Below are positions 7,520-15,082 of a DNA stretch of 34,999 bases, piece after piece (positions within the stretch are counted from its first letter, which is position 1; every line of letters begins with the position of its first letter). The notes under the pieces were generated by a model, which had not been told where the DNA came from, searched no databases, and was given only the letters and a program-made list of their open reading frames with translations. The position numbers were made by a program, and so were the translations under genes. The stretch spans positions 1 to 34,999 of the forward strand of contig JAEUJX010000112.1 of NCBI GenBank assembly GCA_016794545.1, in the 5' to 3' direction. This DNA is from Myxococcales bacterium. GTDB taxonomy: Bacteria > Myxococcota_A > Polyangia > Haliangiales > Haliangiaceae.

Positions 7520-8953
7520 TCACAGCGTGCCCGACTCGGCCTCGCCCGGGCCGATCGTCGTCGGATCGCCGCGGCAGAGGCCCGCCATGGTCCCGGGGAC
7601 CTCCGGCAGCCGGGCGGGCCGCGCGGCCCACTCGGCGGAGCCGGTCGCGATCTGCGGCCCGGCCAGCGACGCGAGCGGATCGTCGGGGATGTTCACGTAG
7701 CCCGACGGCATCCCCGAGACGCCGCCGGTCTCGGCGCTCGGGAGGTTCATCGGGGCGGAGCTCGCCGGCGTGTCGCTCGCGTACCAGAGGTTCGTGCGGA
7801 ACGTGAACGTGCCCGCCGAGGTACCCGCGCCGACGTTGACCGCGGTCGCGAGGCTCGCCGCCGAGAACACGAACGTGTTGTTGATGACGCGGCCATTCGC
7901 CGCCGGCTCGAACGTGAACCCGCTCTGGGTCGCGGTCTCCTGGAGGACGCGGACGTGCCAGCGCTGCTGGCCGCGAACGTAGTTGTGGGCGGCGAGGCAG
8001 TCGATGCAGCCGACGAACGCGAACGGCGTCGCGGTCGGGCCGAGGCCCGTGATCACGTTGTCGAAGGCGCGGATCCGGCGCGCCTCGGCGTTCGGTGCGG
8101 TGGTCGAGAGGGGAGGGCGGAACAGGTTCAGATCCGTCGAGCCGCCCAGGTTGAACGCGCGCGAGCCGGTGATGGCGACGCGGTTGGCGCGGAGGTCGTG
8201 ATCCCTCGCGCCGCCCTTGGACTGCACGGCGTTCTCCATGCGGCCGGAGAACACGTTGCGCGCGATCGTGCTGCCGTGACAGCCGACGTGATCGATGCCC
8301 GAGCCGCCGCCGCCGCAGTTCGCGAACCGCGAGTCGAGCACGGCGAGCTGATTGACGCCGGAGACCTTGAGGCAGTCGTTGTTGCCTCCGGTGGTGCCGA
8401 CGTCGTGGATGTCGACGCGCTCGACGACGACGTGGTGCGCGGCGGTCTCGTCGGAGAACATGCCGCCGTCGTCGATGTTGAGGCCGTTCGCGGTGGCACT
8501 CGCGATCTCGAGGTCGTGCACCACGACGTACGCGGGGCGCGCGAGCTGCAGCGCCTGGGCGCCGCCCGAGATCACCGGCTTCGCCGCGCCGGGCGCGCCG
8601 CCGATCCAGATCGGCGCGGTGGCCGTGCCGCGCAGCGCGGCGACGAACTGGTCCGCCTGGTGCGTGCCCGGGGCGAGGAGGATCGCGGTGCCGGGCGTCG
8701 CGGCGGCCGCGGCCTGCTCGATCGTCGCGAACGGGCTCGCCGGACTGCCGTCGCCGCCGGCGCTGCCCGAGGGCGAGACGTGCAACGTGCGCAGCGGTGT
8801 GAGGCCGGCGGCGAACGTCGCGGGCGGATCGCAGCGCGGAACGTCGCCGGGGCCATCGGGGTCCGCGCTGTCACCCGTGGGAGCGGCATCGACGGGCCGG
8901 CTGGCGTCATCGCCGCAGCCGACCAGGAGGAGGAGCAGCGCTAACCCCTTCAT
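7520..8953 (-). CDS. Right-handed parallel beta-helix lipoprotein
   Basis: A 477-residue exported lipoprotein. ATG at 8953 starts the signal MKGLALLLLLVGC with a lipidated Cys at 13, followed by an acidic/Pro linker. The body starts with LHVSPSGSAGGDGSPASPF, ATIEQAAAAATPGTAILLAPGT and so on, the standard opening of pectate-lyase-like beta-helix proteins. Repeated short strands with N and G turns follow (VVHDLEI, VVERVDIHDVG, NQLAVLDSRFANCGGG). No catalytic polysaccharide-lyase signature is clear, so the substrate is unknown. It is probably a surface or periplasmic polysaccharide-binding or -degrading protein. A longer frame to 9055 exists, but the lipoprotein signal fixes the start. The gene is divergent from the MBL-fold gene. 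Confidence 0.82.
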   Translation of the reverse strand: MKGLALLLLLVGCGDDASRPVDAAPTGDSADPDGPGDVPRCDPPATFAAGLTPLRTLHVSPSGSAGGDGSPASPFATIEQAAAAATPGTAILLAPGTHQADQFVAALRGTATAPIWIGGAPGAAKPVISGGAQALQLARPAYVVVHDLEIASATANGLNIDDGGMFSDETAAHHVVVERVDIHDVGTTGGNNDCLKVSGVNQLAVLDSRFANCGGGGSGIDHVGCHGSTIARNVFSGRMENAVQSKGGARDHDLRANRVAITGSRAFNLGGSTDLNLFRPPLSTTAPNAEARRIRAFDNVITGLGPTATPFAFVGCIDCLAAHNYVRGQQRWHVRVLQETATQSGFTFEPAANGRVINNTFVFSAASLATAVNVGAGTSAGTFTFRTNLWYASDTPASSAPMNLPSAETGGVSGMPSGYVNIPDDPLASLAGPQIATGSAEWAARPARLPEVPGTMAGLCRGDPTTIGPGEAESGTL

Positions 8954-9026
8954 GTCACGAGGGTACAGGATTTCGTGTAACGACCGGCGGGCTCCGGGAA
9001 CGACAGGTCCAAAGGAGACGCCACCG

Positions 9027-9737
9027 ATGACCACCGTCCACGAGATCGCCGACAAGCTCTACCGCATCAGCACGCCCGTCCCGCCCGAGGTGATCCCGGG
9101 CGGCTTCACGTTCAACCAGTTCCTGCTCGTCGACGACGAGCCGCTGCTGTTTCACACCGGGCCGCGCAGGATGTTCCCGCTCGTCAAGCAGGCGGTCGCG
9201 ACGGTCATCGATCCGGCGACGCTGCGCTGGATCAGCTTCTCGCACTACGAGGCCGACGAGTGCGGCTCCCTCAACGACTGGCTCGAGCTCGCGCCGCACG
9301 CGGCGCCGCTGTGCGGGATGACCGCGGCGATGGTGTCGGTCAACGACACGGCGAGCCGCCCGGCGCGCGCGCTCGCCGACGGCGAGGAGGTCGTGCTCGG
9401 CAAGAAGCGAGTGCGCTGGCTCGACGCGCCGCACGTCCCGCACAACTGGGAGACCGGCTTCCTGTTCGAGGCGTCGACCCGCACGCTGCTGTGCGGCGAC
9501 CTCTTCACGCACGGCGGCGCCGCGCTGCCGGCCGTCGTCGAGACGGACGTGCTCGGGCCCGCGATCGCGACGCACCAGCTGGGCCTCTCCGGTTTCCAGC
9601 CCGGACCGCACACGCGCGCCGCGCTCGAGAAGCTCGCGCGCACCGAGCCGGCGACGCTCGCACTCATGCACGGCAGCTCGTACCGGGGCGACGGTGCGCG
9701 CCAGTTGCGCGAGCTCGCGACCGCGCTCGGCGTGTGA
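9027..9737 (+). CDS. Metallo-beta-lactamase-fold protein, flavodiiron (ODP)-like
   Basis: A 236-residue cytoplasmic protein with an MBL fold close to the diiron domain of flavodiiron proteins. Candidate metal ligands are H73, E75 and D77 in SHYEADECGS (H-x-E-x-D rather than the lactamase HxHxDH), H136 or H139, D158 in LLCGDLF and H215 in LMHGSSY. In flavodiiron enzymes this site reduces oxygen or NO, but there an attached flavodoxin supplies electrons, and none is fused here. The start is set by AAAGGAG at 9011-9017. About 20 bases separate it from the sigma-factor gene, so a common operon is likely. It could be an oxygen/NO-binding protein or a hydrolase. Confidence 0.85.
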   Translation: MTTVHEIADKLYRISTPVPPEVIPGGFTFNQFLLVDDEPLLFHTGPRRMFPLVKQAVATVIDPATLRWISFSHYEADECGSLNDWLELAPHAAPLCGMTAAMVSVNDTASRPARALADGEEVVLGKKRVRWLDAPHVPHNWETGFLFEASTRTLLCGDLFTHGGAALPAVVETDVLGPAIATHQLGLSGFQPGPHTRAALEKLARTEPATLALMHGSSYRGDGARQLRELATALGV

Positions 9738-9756
9738 TGCTACGCTGTCCGGCAGG

Positions 9757-10236
9757 ATGGACGAGGCAGAGCTGTGTCGCCGGTTCGCGCCGCGCATCCG
9801 GCTCTACGGCCTCAAGCACCTGCGCGACGAAGAGCGCGCGCGCGACCTGGTACAGGCGGTGCTGGTCGCGGTGATCGAGGCCGCGCGCGCGGGCCGGATC
9901 GAGGAGCCCGAGCACCTCGACCGGTACGTGCTCGGCGTGTGCCGCAACCTCGCGCTCCGCGTCCATCGCACCGATCGCCGCTCGCCCGAGCTGGTGCCCA
10001 CCGAGCAGCTCGACCTCGCGGGCGCCTTGCCTCCCACCGACGCGCTCGACGCCAGCGCTCTGCTCCACTGCTTCGCGGCGCTCGAGCAGCGCGCGCAGAC
10101 CGTGCTGACGCTGTCGTTCTACCGCGACAAGTCCGCCGAGGAGATCGCGGCGGTGCTCGCGACGACCGCCGGCAACGTGCGCGTGCTGCGCCACCGCGCG
10201 GTCGCGCAGCTCCGCGACTGCATGGGGGTGTCGTGA
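9757..10236 (+). CDS. ECF-type RNA polymerase sigma factor
   Basis: A 159-residue sigma-70-like factor with only regions 2 and 4. Region 2 runs over the first 75 residues (LCRRFAPRIRLYGLKHLRD, ARDLVQAVLVAVIEAAR, YVLGVCRNLALRVHR). Region 4 is at about 110-155 (VLTLSFYRDKSAEEIAAVL, TTAGNVRVLRHRAVAQLRDC) and contains the -35-binding helix-turn-helix. The stop overlaps the GTG of the anti-sigma gene (GTGA), which is typical of a co-translated sigma/anti-sigma pair. The ATG at 9757 has a weak GGCAGG upstream. I did not find the GAACC/CTCTCAC element before this gene, so it is probably a different regulon from that of the left-edge sigma factor. Confidence 0.92.
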   Translation: MDEAELCRRFAPRIRLYGLKHLRDEERARDLVQAVLVAVIEAARAGRIEEPEHLDRYVLGVCRNLALRVHRTDRRSPELVPTEQLDLAGALPPTDALDASALLHCFAALEQRAQTVLTLSFYRDKSAEEIAAVLATTAGNVRVLRHRAVAQLRDCMGVS

Positions 10237-10784
10237 GCCACCTCGATCCGGCCACGCTGCTCGACTACTGGACGCGCGATCTGTCGCCGGCGGAGGTCGA
10301 CGACGTGGAGGCGCACCTGTTCGCGTGCGATGCCTGCACCGCCGAGGCGGAGCGCTACGCCTCGATCGCGGCCGCGTTCCGCGCGTTCCTGCCGCCGGCG
10401 ATCGGCCCGGAGCAGCTCGCCGAGCTGAGGGCACAGGGGCTCGCGATCGAGGAGAACAGCTTCGCGCCCGGGACGCGCACGACGGTGACGTTCCCGGCCC
10501 GGCTGGATCTGATGATCCACCGGCTGGCCGGCCTCGACCTCGTCACCGCCGAGCGCGTCGAGCTCACGGTCCGGTCCGCGACCGCCGGGGTCGTCCATCA
10601 CGATCCGTTCGCGCCGTTCGACGCCGCGCGCGGCGAGGTGCTGATCGCGTGCCAGAAGCACTTCGCGATGTTCCCGCACGACATCGTGTTCGACGTCGAC
10701 GTGCACCGCCCCGGGGCGCCGTCCGTGCGCAGCACGTACGAGATCCCGCACGTGTTCGCCGGCGTCAGCGACGCGGCTCCTTGA
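10233..10784 (+). CDS. Zinc-finger anti-sigma factor, apparently soluble
   Basis: A 183-residue protein starting at a GTG that overlaps the sigma stop. The N-terminal 40 residues hold a ZAS-type zinc motif H28-x3-C32-x2-C35 (HLFACDAC), which in the family binds the partner sigma factor and often senses redox state. There is no transmembrane segment. The remaining 140 residues form a beta-rich domain (TRTTVTFPARLDL, RVELTVRSATAGVVHHDPF, GEVLIACQKHF, DIVFDVDVH) that I do not recognise. It could be the sensor part. Because the protein is cytoplasmic, release of the sigma factor by regulated membrane proteolysis is unlikely; thiol oxidation or ligand binding fits better. The 3' end overlaps the convergent LysR gene by 20 bases. 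Confidence 0.85.
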   Translation: MSHLDPATLLDYWTRDLSPAEVDDVEAHLFACDACTAEAERYASIAAAFRAFLPPAIGPEQLAELRAQGLAIEENSFAPGTRTTVTFPARLDLMIHRLAGLDLVTAERVELTVRSATAGVVHHDPFAPFDAARGEVLIACQKHFAMFPHDIVFDVDVHRPGAPSVRSTYEIPHVFAGVSDAAP

Positions 10785-11649
10785 ACAGCTCGATCAGCGC
10801 GCGTAGCTTGGGCAACGTTCGGCTCGCCTCGGGGAAATAGAGGAAGAACCCGGGCACCGTCGGCAGGTACGGTTCGAGGACGACGACGAGCTGCTTGTCC
10901 TTCACGAGCGGGCGGGCGGTGTGCTCGTCGACGTACGCGAGCCCGAGCCCGTCGGCGGCGGCCCGGAGGGCGAGTGCGGTGTCACCCGTGACGATCGTGC
11001 TCGGTACCGCGATCGCGAGCTCCCGGCCGCGGCGCTCGAACTCCCACCGATACAGCACGCCGCTCGTCGGGCCTCGCCAGCCGATGCACTCGTGCTCGAC
11101 GAGATCGCGCGGGTGTGTCGGCGTGCCGTGCCGTGCGAAGTAGGCGGGCGCACCGACCACGACGAACCGGAACGCCTCGGAGATCCGCACGCCGACCATG
11201 TGCTTCTCGATCGCCTCGCCGAGGCGGATGCCAGCGTCGAACCGCTCGGCGATGATGTCGACCAGCCGATCGTCGACGCTGATCTCGATGCCGAGCGCCG
11301 GGTGGCGCGCCCGCAGCCGCGGCAGCAGCGGCGCGACCATCGAGGGCACCGCGATGTGGGGGACGGTCAGGCGCAGCACGCCGGCGGTCCCATCGCCACC
11401 GCGCACGGCGGCGAGCGCGTCCTCCGCCCGGTGCAGCGCGGGGCCGGCCTCCGCCGCGAGGCGAGCGCCGGCGTCGGTGAGCCGGACGCTGCGCGTCGTG
11501 CGAACCAGGAGCGCCGCGCCGAGCTCGGCCTCGAGCGCGCGCACGGCCTGGCTCACGGCCGACCGCGAGATCCCGAGGGCGGCCGCCGCGGCGGAGAAGC
11601 TGTGGTGCTCGGCGACCGCCAGGAACGTGGACAGGCCCTGAAGGCTCAT
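10765..11649 (-). CDS. LysR-family transcriptional regulator (AKR-linked)
   Basis: A 294-residue LysR-type regulator. The N-terminal winged helix-turn-helix spans about residues 4-62 (LSTFLAVAEHHSFSAAAAAL, GISRSAVSQAVRALEAEL, VRLTDAGARL). The effector domain follows (LRLTVPHIAVPSMVAPLLPR onwards) with the HPRDLVEHECIGWRG strand common in the CrgA/DsdC-like subgroup. ATG 11649 is chosen because the helix-turn-helix begins there. The open frame continues upstream but only through divergent gene sequence. It is transcribed away from the aldo/keto reductase, with 90 bases between, and most likely controls that gene and itself. Confidence 0.92.
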   Translation of the reverse strand: MSLQGLSTFLAVAEHHSFSAAAAALGISRSAVSQAVRALEAELGAALLVRTTRSVRLTDAGARLAAEAGPALHRAEDALAAVRGGDGTAGVLRLTVPHIAVPSMVAPLLPRLRARHPALGIEISVDDRLVDIIAERFDAGIRLGEAIEKHMVGVRISEAFRFVVVGAPAYFARHGTPTHPRDLVEHECIGWRGPTSGVLYRWEFERRGRELAIAVPSTIVTGDTALALRAAADGLGLAYVDEHTARPLVKDKQLVVVLEPYLPTVPGFFLYFPEASRTLPKLRALIELFKEPRR

Positions 11650-11659
11650 TGTGTAGACA

Positions 11660-11677
11660 TACTTACCAGTGTGAGTA
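11660..11677. promoter_or_regulatory. Candidate LysR operator between LysR and aldo/keto reductase
   Basis: TACTTA-N6-TGAGTA forms an imperfect inverted repeat (5 of 6 pairs) in the 90-base divergent gap, ten bases from the LysR start. The length and AT-rich arms fit a LysR-type binding site in otherwise GC-rich DNA. One mismatch and the lack of a second half-site keep this tentative. Confidence 0.4.
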
Positions 11678-11739
11678 GCTGTTGCGAGCTTCCCGATCCC
11701 CGATGACGGCGGCAGGATGAGCGCGAAAGGATCCCCGCC

Positions 11740-12828
11740 ATGCCCACGACGCCTTCCCTCGCGACCTACTCCCTCCTCGGACGCAGCGGCCTGCGGGTCA
11801 GCCCGCTCTGCCTCGGCACGATGACGTTCGGCACCGAGTGGGGGTGGGGCGTCGATGCCCGGAGCGCCGAGCAGCTGATGGGCACGTTCCTCGACGCCGG
11901 TGGGAACTTCATCGACACGGCGGACGGGTACACCGGTGGCTCGAGCGAGAGCATCATCGGTGACTACCTCGCGGCGAGTGGGCGGCGCGATCGCGTGGTG
12001 CTCGCCAGCAAGTTCTCGTTCGCCGCGGTGCCCGGCGATCCGAACTCCGGCGGCAACGGCCGCAAGAACATCTACCGCGCCGTCGAGGGCTCGCTCCGGC
12101 GGCTGAAGACCGACTACCTCGACCTGTACTGGTTGCACGCCTGGGACGGACTGACGCCGGTCGAGGAGGTGATGCACGCGCTCACGGACCTCGTGCGCGC
12201 CGGCAAGGTCCGGTACCTCGGCCTGTCGGACGTGCCCGCGTGGTACTTCGCGCGCGCGCAGACACTCGCGGAGCAACGCGGGCTCGAGCGCATCGCGGCG
12301 CTGCAGCTCGAGTACTCGCTCGTCGAGCGCAACATCGAGCGCGAGCACATCCCGGCGGCGATCGAGCTCGGCGCCGGCGTGATGCCGTGGTCGCCGCTCG
12401 CGAGTGGGCTCTTGACCGGCAAGTACCAGCGCGCCACGAACGAGCGCGCCGCGGGCACGGGGCGCCTCGACGTCGTCAAGGACCAGGGCAATCCGGCGTT
12501 CCTCAAGCTGTTCACCGAGCGGAACTGGCGGATCGTCGACGAGCTGTCCGCGGTCTCGCGCGAGCTCGGTCGCCCGATGGCGCAGGTGGCACTCGCCTGG
12601 GTCGCGCGGCGGCCTGGCGTGGTCTCGACGATCATCGGCGCCACGAAGCCGGAGCAGCTGACCGCGAACCTCGGCGCGCTCGCGCTGGAGCTCCCGCCGG
12701 CGCTCGCCGCGCGGCTCGATGCCATCGGCGAGCCCGAGGTCGTGCACCCGTACCTGTTCTTTCAGCCCGGGATGCGCGGGATGCTGCAGGGCGGTACGAC
12801 GGTCAGCCGACCTGCGCGGTACGCGTGA
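11740..12828 (+). CDS. Aldo/keto reductase
   Basis: A 362-residue NADPH-dependent oxidoreductase of the (beta/alpha)8 AKR superfamily, cytoplasmic. The catalytic tetrad is complete: D59 (FIDTAD), Y64 (GYTGG), K91 (ASKFSF) and H133 (WLHAWD). The cofactor end is seen in STIIGATKPEQLTANLGAL. The sequence resembles the YajO/PaAKR group that reduces or dehydrates carbonyl and sugar-like substrates; the specific substrate is unknown. AAAGGA at 11726-11731 sets the start. It is divergent from a LysR gene and convergent with a pirin gene, overlapping its 3' end by 26 bases. Likely role is detoxifying reactive aldehydes or using aldoses under LysR control. Confidence 0.93.
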   Translation: MPTTPSLATYSLLGRSGLRVSPLCLGTMTFGTEWGWGVDARSAEQLMGTFLDAGGNFIDTADGYTGGSSESIIGDYLAASGRRDRVVLASKFSFAAVPGDPNSGGNGRKNIYRAVEGSLRRLKTDYLDLYWLHAWDGLTPVEEVMHALTDLVRAGKVRYLGLSDVPAWYFARAQTLAEQRGLERIAALQLEYSLVERNIEREHIPAAIELGAGVMPWSPLASGLLTGKYQRATNERAAGTGRLDVVKDQGNPAFLKLFTERNWRIVDELSAVSRELGRPMAQVALAWVARRPGVVSTIIGATKPEQLTANLGALALELPPALAARLDAIGEPEVVHPYLFFQPGMRGMLQGGTTVSRPARYA

Positions 12829-13672
12829 TCTCGCCCATCTTGCCGCTCGTGAAGTCCTTCACGGCCTGGATGATCTCCTGCTCGGTGTTCATCACGAACG
12901 GGCCGTAGCGCGCGATGGGCTCGCGGTGGGGCACGCCGCCGAGCAGCAGCAGCCGGCCGCGGCCGCCCGCGAGCTCGACCGCGTCGCCCTCGCCGAGGAT
13001 CGCGAGCTCGCCGTCGGTGACCTCGCGCCCTCCGACGCGCACCGCGCCGTCGAACACGTACGCGAGCACGCGCAGCTCCGGCGCGATCGGCAGCTCGACC
13101 CGGCCACCCTCGTCGAGGGTCCAGTCCTGGAACACGATCGGCGTGTGCGTCTCGATCACCGCGCGCGCGCCGAGCGCCTCGCCCGCGACGATCGTCACGC
13201 GCGCCTTGCCGTCGTCGGTCTGCGCGGTCGGCAGCCGGGAGCCGGGCACGTCCTGATAGCGGGGGCGTGTCATCTTGAGCCGCGCCGGCAGGTTGACCCA
13301 GATCTGGAAGCCATGGACGCGCCCGCCGTTCGCGAGCAGTTCCGCGCCCGGCATCTCCGAATGCACGATCCCCGCACCAGCCGTCATCCACTGCACGTCA
13401 CCGGGGCCGAGGCGCCCGCGGTGGCCCGCGGAGTCCTCGTGCTCGACGGCGCCGTCGAGGATGTACGACACCGTTTCGAACCCGCGGTGTGGGTGGTCGG
13501 GGGCGCCGATCGCTTCGCCGGGCGCGTAGGTGACGGGACCGAGCTCGTCGATCAACAGGAACGGATCGGCGTGCTCGAGCCCGCGCGTGGGGAGCGGGCG
13601 GCGCACGACGAACCCGCCGCCCTCGGTCTGGCGGTGCGACTTGATGACCCTCGCGACGCTGCGCTTCGACAT
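12803..13672 (-). CDS. Pirin-family bicupin protein
   Basis: A 289-residue protein with two cupin domains. The N-terminal cupin keeps the metal ligands of pirins: H60 and H62 in APDHPHRGFET, then H104 and E106 in IVHSEMP. Further family landmarks are FLLIDELGP near residue 38 and the conserved GFQIWVNLP. Pirins bind iron and some act as quercetinases or transcription cofactors; the substrate here is unknown. The C-terminal cupin is followed by a short extra segment (VMNTEQEIIQAVKDFTSGKMG) that is also common in bacterial pirins. Start at ATG 13672 (MSKRSVARVIKSH) matches the family; a longer frame to 13849 is not supported. Confidence 0.92.
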   Translation of the reverse strand: MSKRSVARVIKSHRQTEGGGFVVRRPLPTRGLEHADPFLLIDELGPVTYAPGEAIGAPDHPHRGFETVSYILDGAVEHEDSAGHRGRLGPGDVQWMTAGAGIVHSEMPGAELLANGGRVHGFQIWVNLPARLKMTRPRYQDVPGSRLPTAQTDDGKARVTIVAGEALGARAVIETHTPIVFQDWTLDEGGRVELPIAPELRVLAYVFDGAVRVGGREVTDGELAILGEGDAVELAGGRGRLLLLGGVPHREPIARYGPFVMNTEQEIIQAVKDFTSGKMGEITRTAQVG

Positions 13673-13778
13673 GGCGATCAGTGATGGGCTCGTGCCAAGC
13701 CCGGCGCAAGAAGGCACACGGCTGTCCCTACCCGATCGGTGGGCGCCCGCGCGGGGGCGGAGCTGGTAGCGTCGTCCC

Positions 13779-14468
13779 ATGTCGACAGGGGAAGACTCCC
13801 GCCGCGCGCCGCCCGCGCCCGAGGCGCTGGGCAACGGCGTCGAGCGCATCGCCGGCGCGCGCCTGAACGTGATCTACGAGGGCAAGCGCTGCATCCACGC
13901 GCGGCACTGCGTGACCGGCGCGCCGACGGTGTTCCTCGCGAACGTGAAGGGGCCGTGGATCGACCCCGACACGATCTCGGCGGAGCGGCTCGTCGAGATC
14001 GCCCACGCGTGCCCGTCGGGCGCGATCCGCTACGAGGGCAAGGACGGCGTTCCGGAGGAGACCGCGCCGCCCGTGAACCTGATCGCGATCCGCGAGAACG
14101 GGCCCTACGCCGTGCGCGCGGACCTGCGGTTCGACGGCCAGGCCGCCGGGTACCGCGCGACGCTGTGCCGCTGCGGCGCCTCGAAGAACAAGCCGTTCTG
14201 CGACGGCTCGCACCACGCGGTCGACTTCGCCGCGACCGGCGAGCCGCTCACCGACAGCGCCGACATGCTCGCGGTGCGCGACGGCCCGCTCGCGATCGAG
14301 CCGCTGCCCGATGGCCCGCTGAAGGTCACCGGCAACCTCGAGATCACGAGCGGCACGGGCCGCGTGGTCGCGCGCGTCCAGTCGGCGAAGCTGTGCCGCT
14401 GCGGCGGCAGCGCGAACAAGCCGTTCTGCGACGGCACGCACACCAGGCTCAACTTCCGATCAACCTAG
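13779..14468 (+). CDS. Iron-sulfur protein: ferredoxin-like domain plus two CDGSH domains
   Basis: A 229-residue cytoplasmic protein with three predicted iron-sulfur sites. Residues 28-86 form the divergent Fer4_19-type domain (LNVIYEGKRCIHARHC ... HACPSGAI) with cysteines C38, C44 and C78. Two mitoNEET-like CDGSH sites follow: C130, C132, C141 and H145 (CRCGASKNKPFCDGSH), then C206, C208, C217 and H221 (CRCGGSANKPFCDGTH). Each CDGSH unit binds a 2Fe-2S cluster with three Cys and one His and can transfer electrons or clusters; the exact role here is not known. The start is ATG 13779 and the stop overlaps the convergent gene by four bases. The gene is divergent from pirin, with 106 bases between. 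Confidence 0.93.
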   Translation: MSTGEDSRRAPPAPEALGNGVERIAGARLNVIYEGKRCIHARHCVTGAPTVFLANVKGPWIDPDTISAERLVEIAHACPSGAIRYEGKDGVPEETAPPVNLIAIRENGPYAVRADLRFDGQAAGYRATLCRCGASKNKPFCDGSHHAVDFAATGEPLTDSADMLAVRDGPLAIEPLPDGPLKVTGNLEITSGTGRVVARVQSAKLCRCGGSANKPFCDGTHTRLNFRST

Positions 14469-14944
14469 CGCTGCGCGACGAGGTCATCGCGCGGCACGAT
14501 CGCGGCCCCGTACACGACGTAGCTGCCCACCGGCCTGCGCGCCGTGGTGATCGTGATGCGATCGACGTAGTGGAGCGCCCCCAGGTCGATCCGCGTGTTC
14601 GGGCGCCGGCGGTCGAGCCAGCGATCGGCCGAGAAGGTCAGCACCTTGCCGCTCGCGAGGTCGACGCGCACCTGCTTGAGGTGCACGGTCCCCGACGTCG
14701 CCTGGATGCGCAGGACGCGCAGCGGACCGGTGCTGTCGTCGAGGAAGATCCACTCGGTGCCGTGGCGTGTGGGCGTCGGTGTCGCGAGGGTCACCCAGCC
14801 CGCGCGGGGGGCAGCGGCCGGCGGCCGCGGCCGCCAGTTCGGTCCGTAGGGCACGCGCCCTCCACGTTCCTCGCGGGGCTGCGCGTTCCCCGCAGTCGAC
14901 GAGGCGGCGATCGCGAGCATGGCGACGAGTGTGGCGACCTTCAT
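14465..14944 (-). CDS. Secreted beta-rich protein, DUF2541-like
   Basis: A 159-residue protein with a signal peptide (MKVATLVAMLAIAASSTAG then NAQ). ATG 14944 is preferred over 14962 because AGGAG lies nine bases upstream. After a Pro/Arg-rich linker the domain reads PLRVLRIQATSGTVHLKQVR, VDLASGKVLTF, RRPNTRIDLGA and VDRITITTARR. This pattern of strands (an LR-I start, a V-x-V middle, an IDL turn and a final R-I-x-I strand) resembles DUF2541-type periplasmic proteins. The family has no known function. The gene lies downstream of LysR on the same strand with about 140 bases between, so it may or may not be co-transcribed. Confidence 0.62.
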   Translation of the reverse strand: MKVATLVAMLAIAASSTAGNAQPREERGGRVPYGPNWRPRPPAAAPRAGWVTLATPTPTRHGTEWIFLDDSTGPLRVLRIQATSGTVHLKQVRVDLASGKVLTFSADRWLDRRRPNTRIDLGALHYVDRITITTARRPVGSYVVYGAAIVPRDDLVAQR

Positions 14945-15082
14945 GATCGCCAGCTCCTGCATCGGGGGTGCCGCGCGAGCAGGCCCGTCGACGGACGTTC
15001 CCGTGCCGCGTCCGCGAACCGTTTGCGCGACCCGAGGATCGGGACGACGAAGTCGACGGGGACGTTCCGCGGAGGAAGCGGA

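Noticed and set aside
15016-15045. A fifth copy of the ECF promoter (GAACCG TTT at 15018)
   Set aside because: The -35-like word is present but no CTCTCAC follows at the right distance and no gene starts downstream on that strand.
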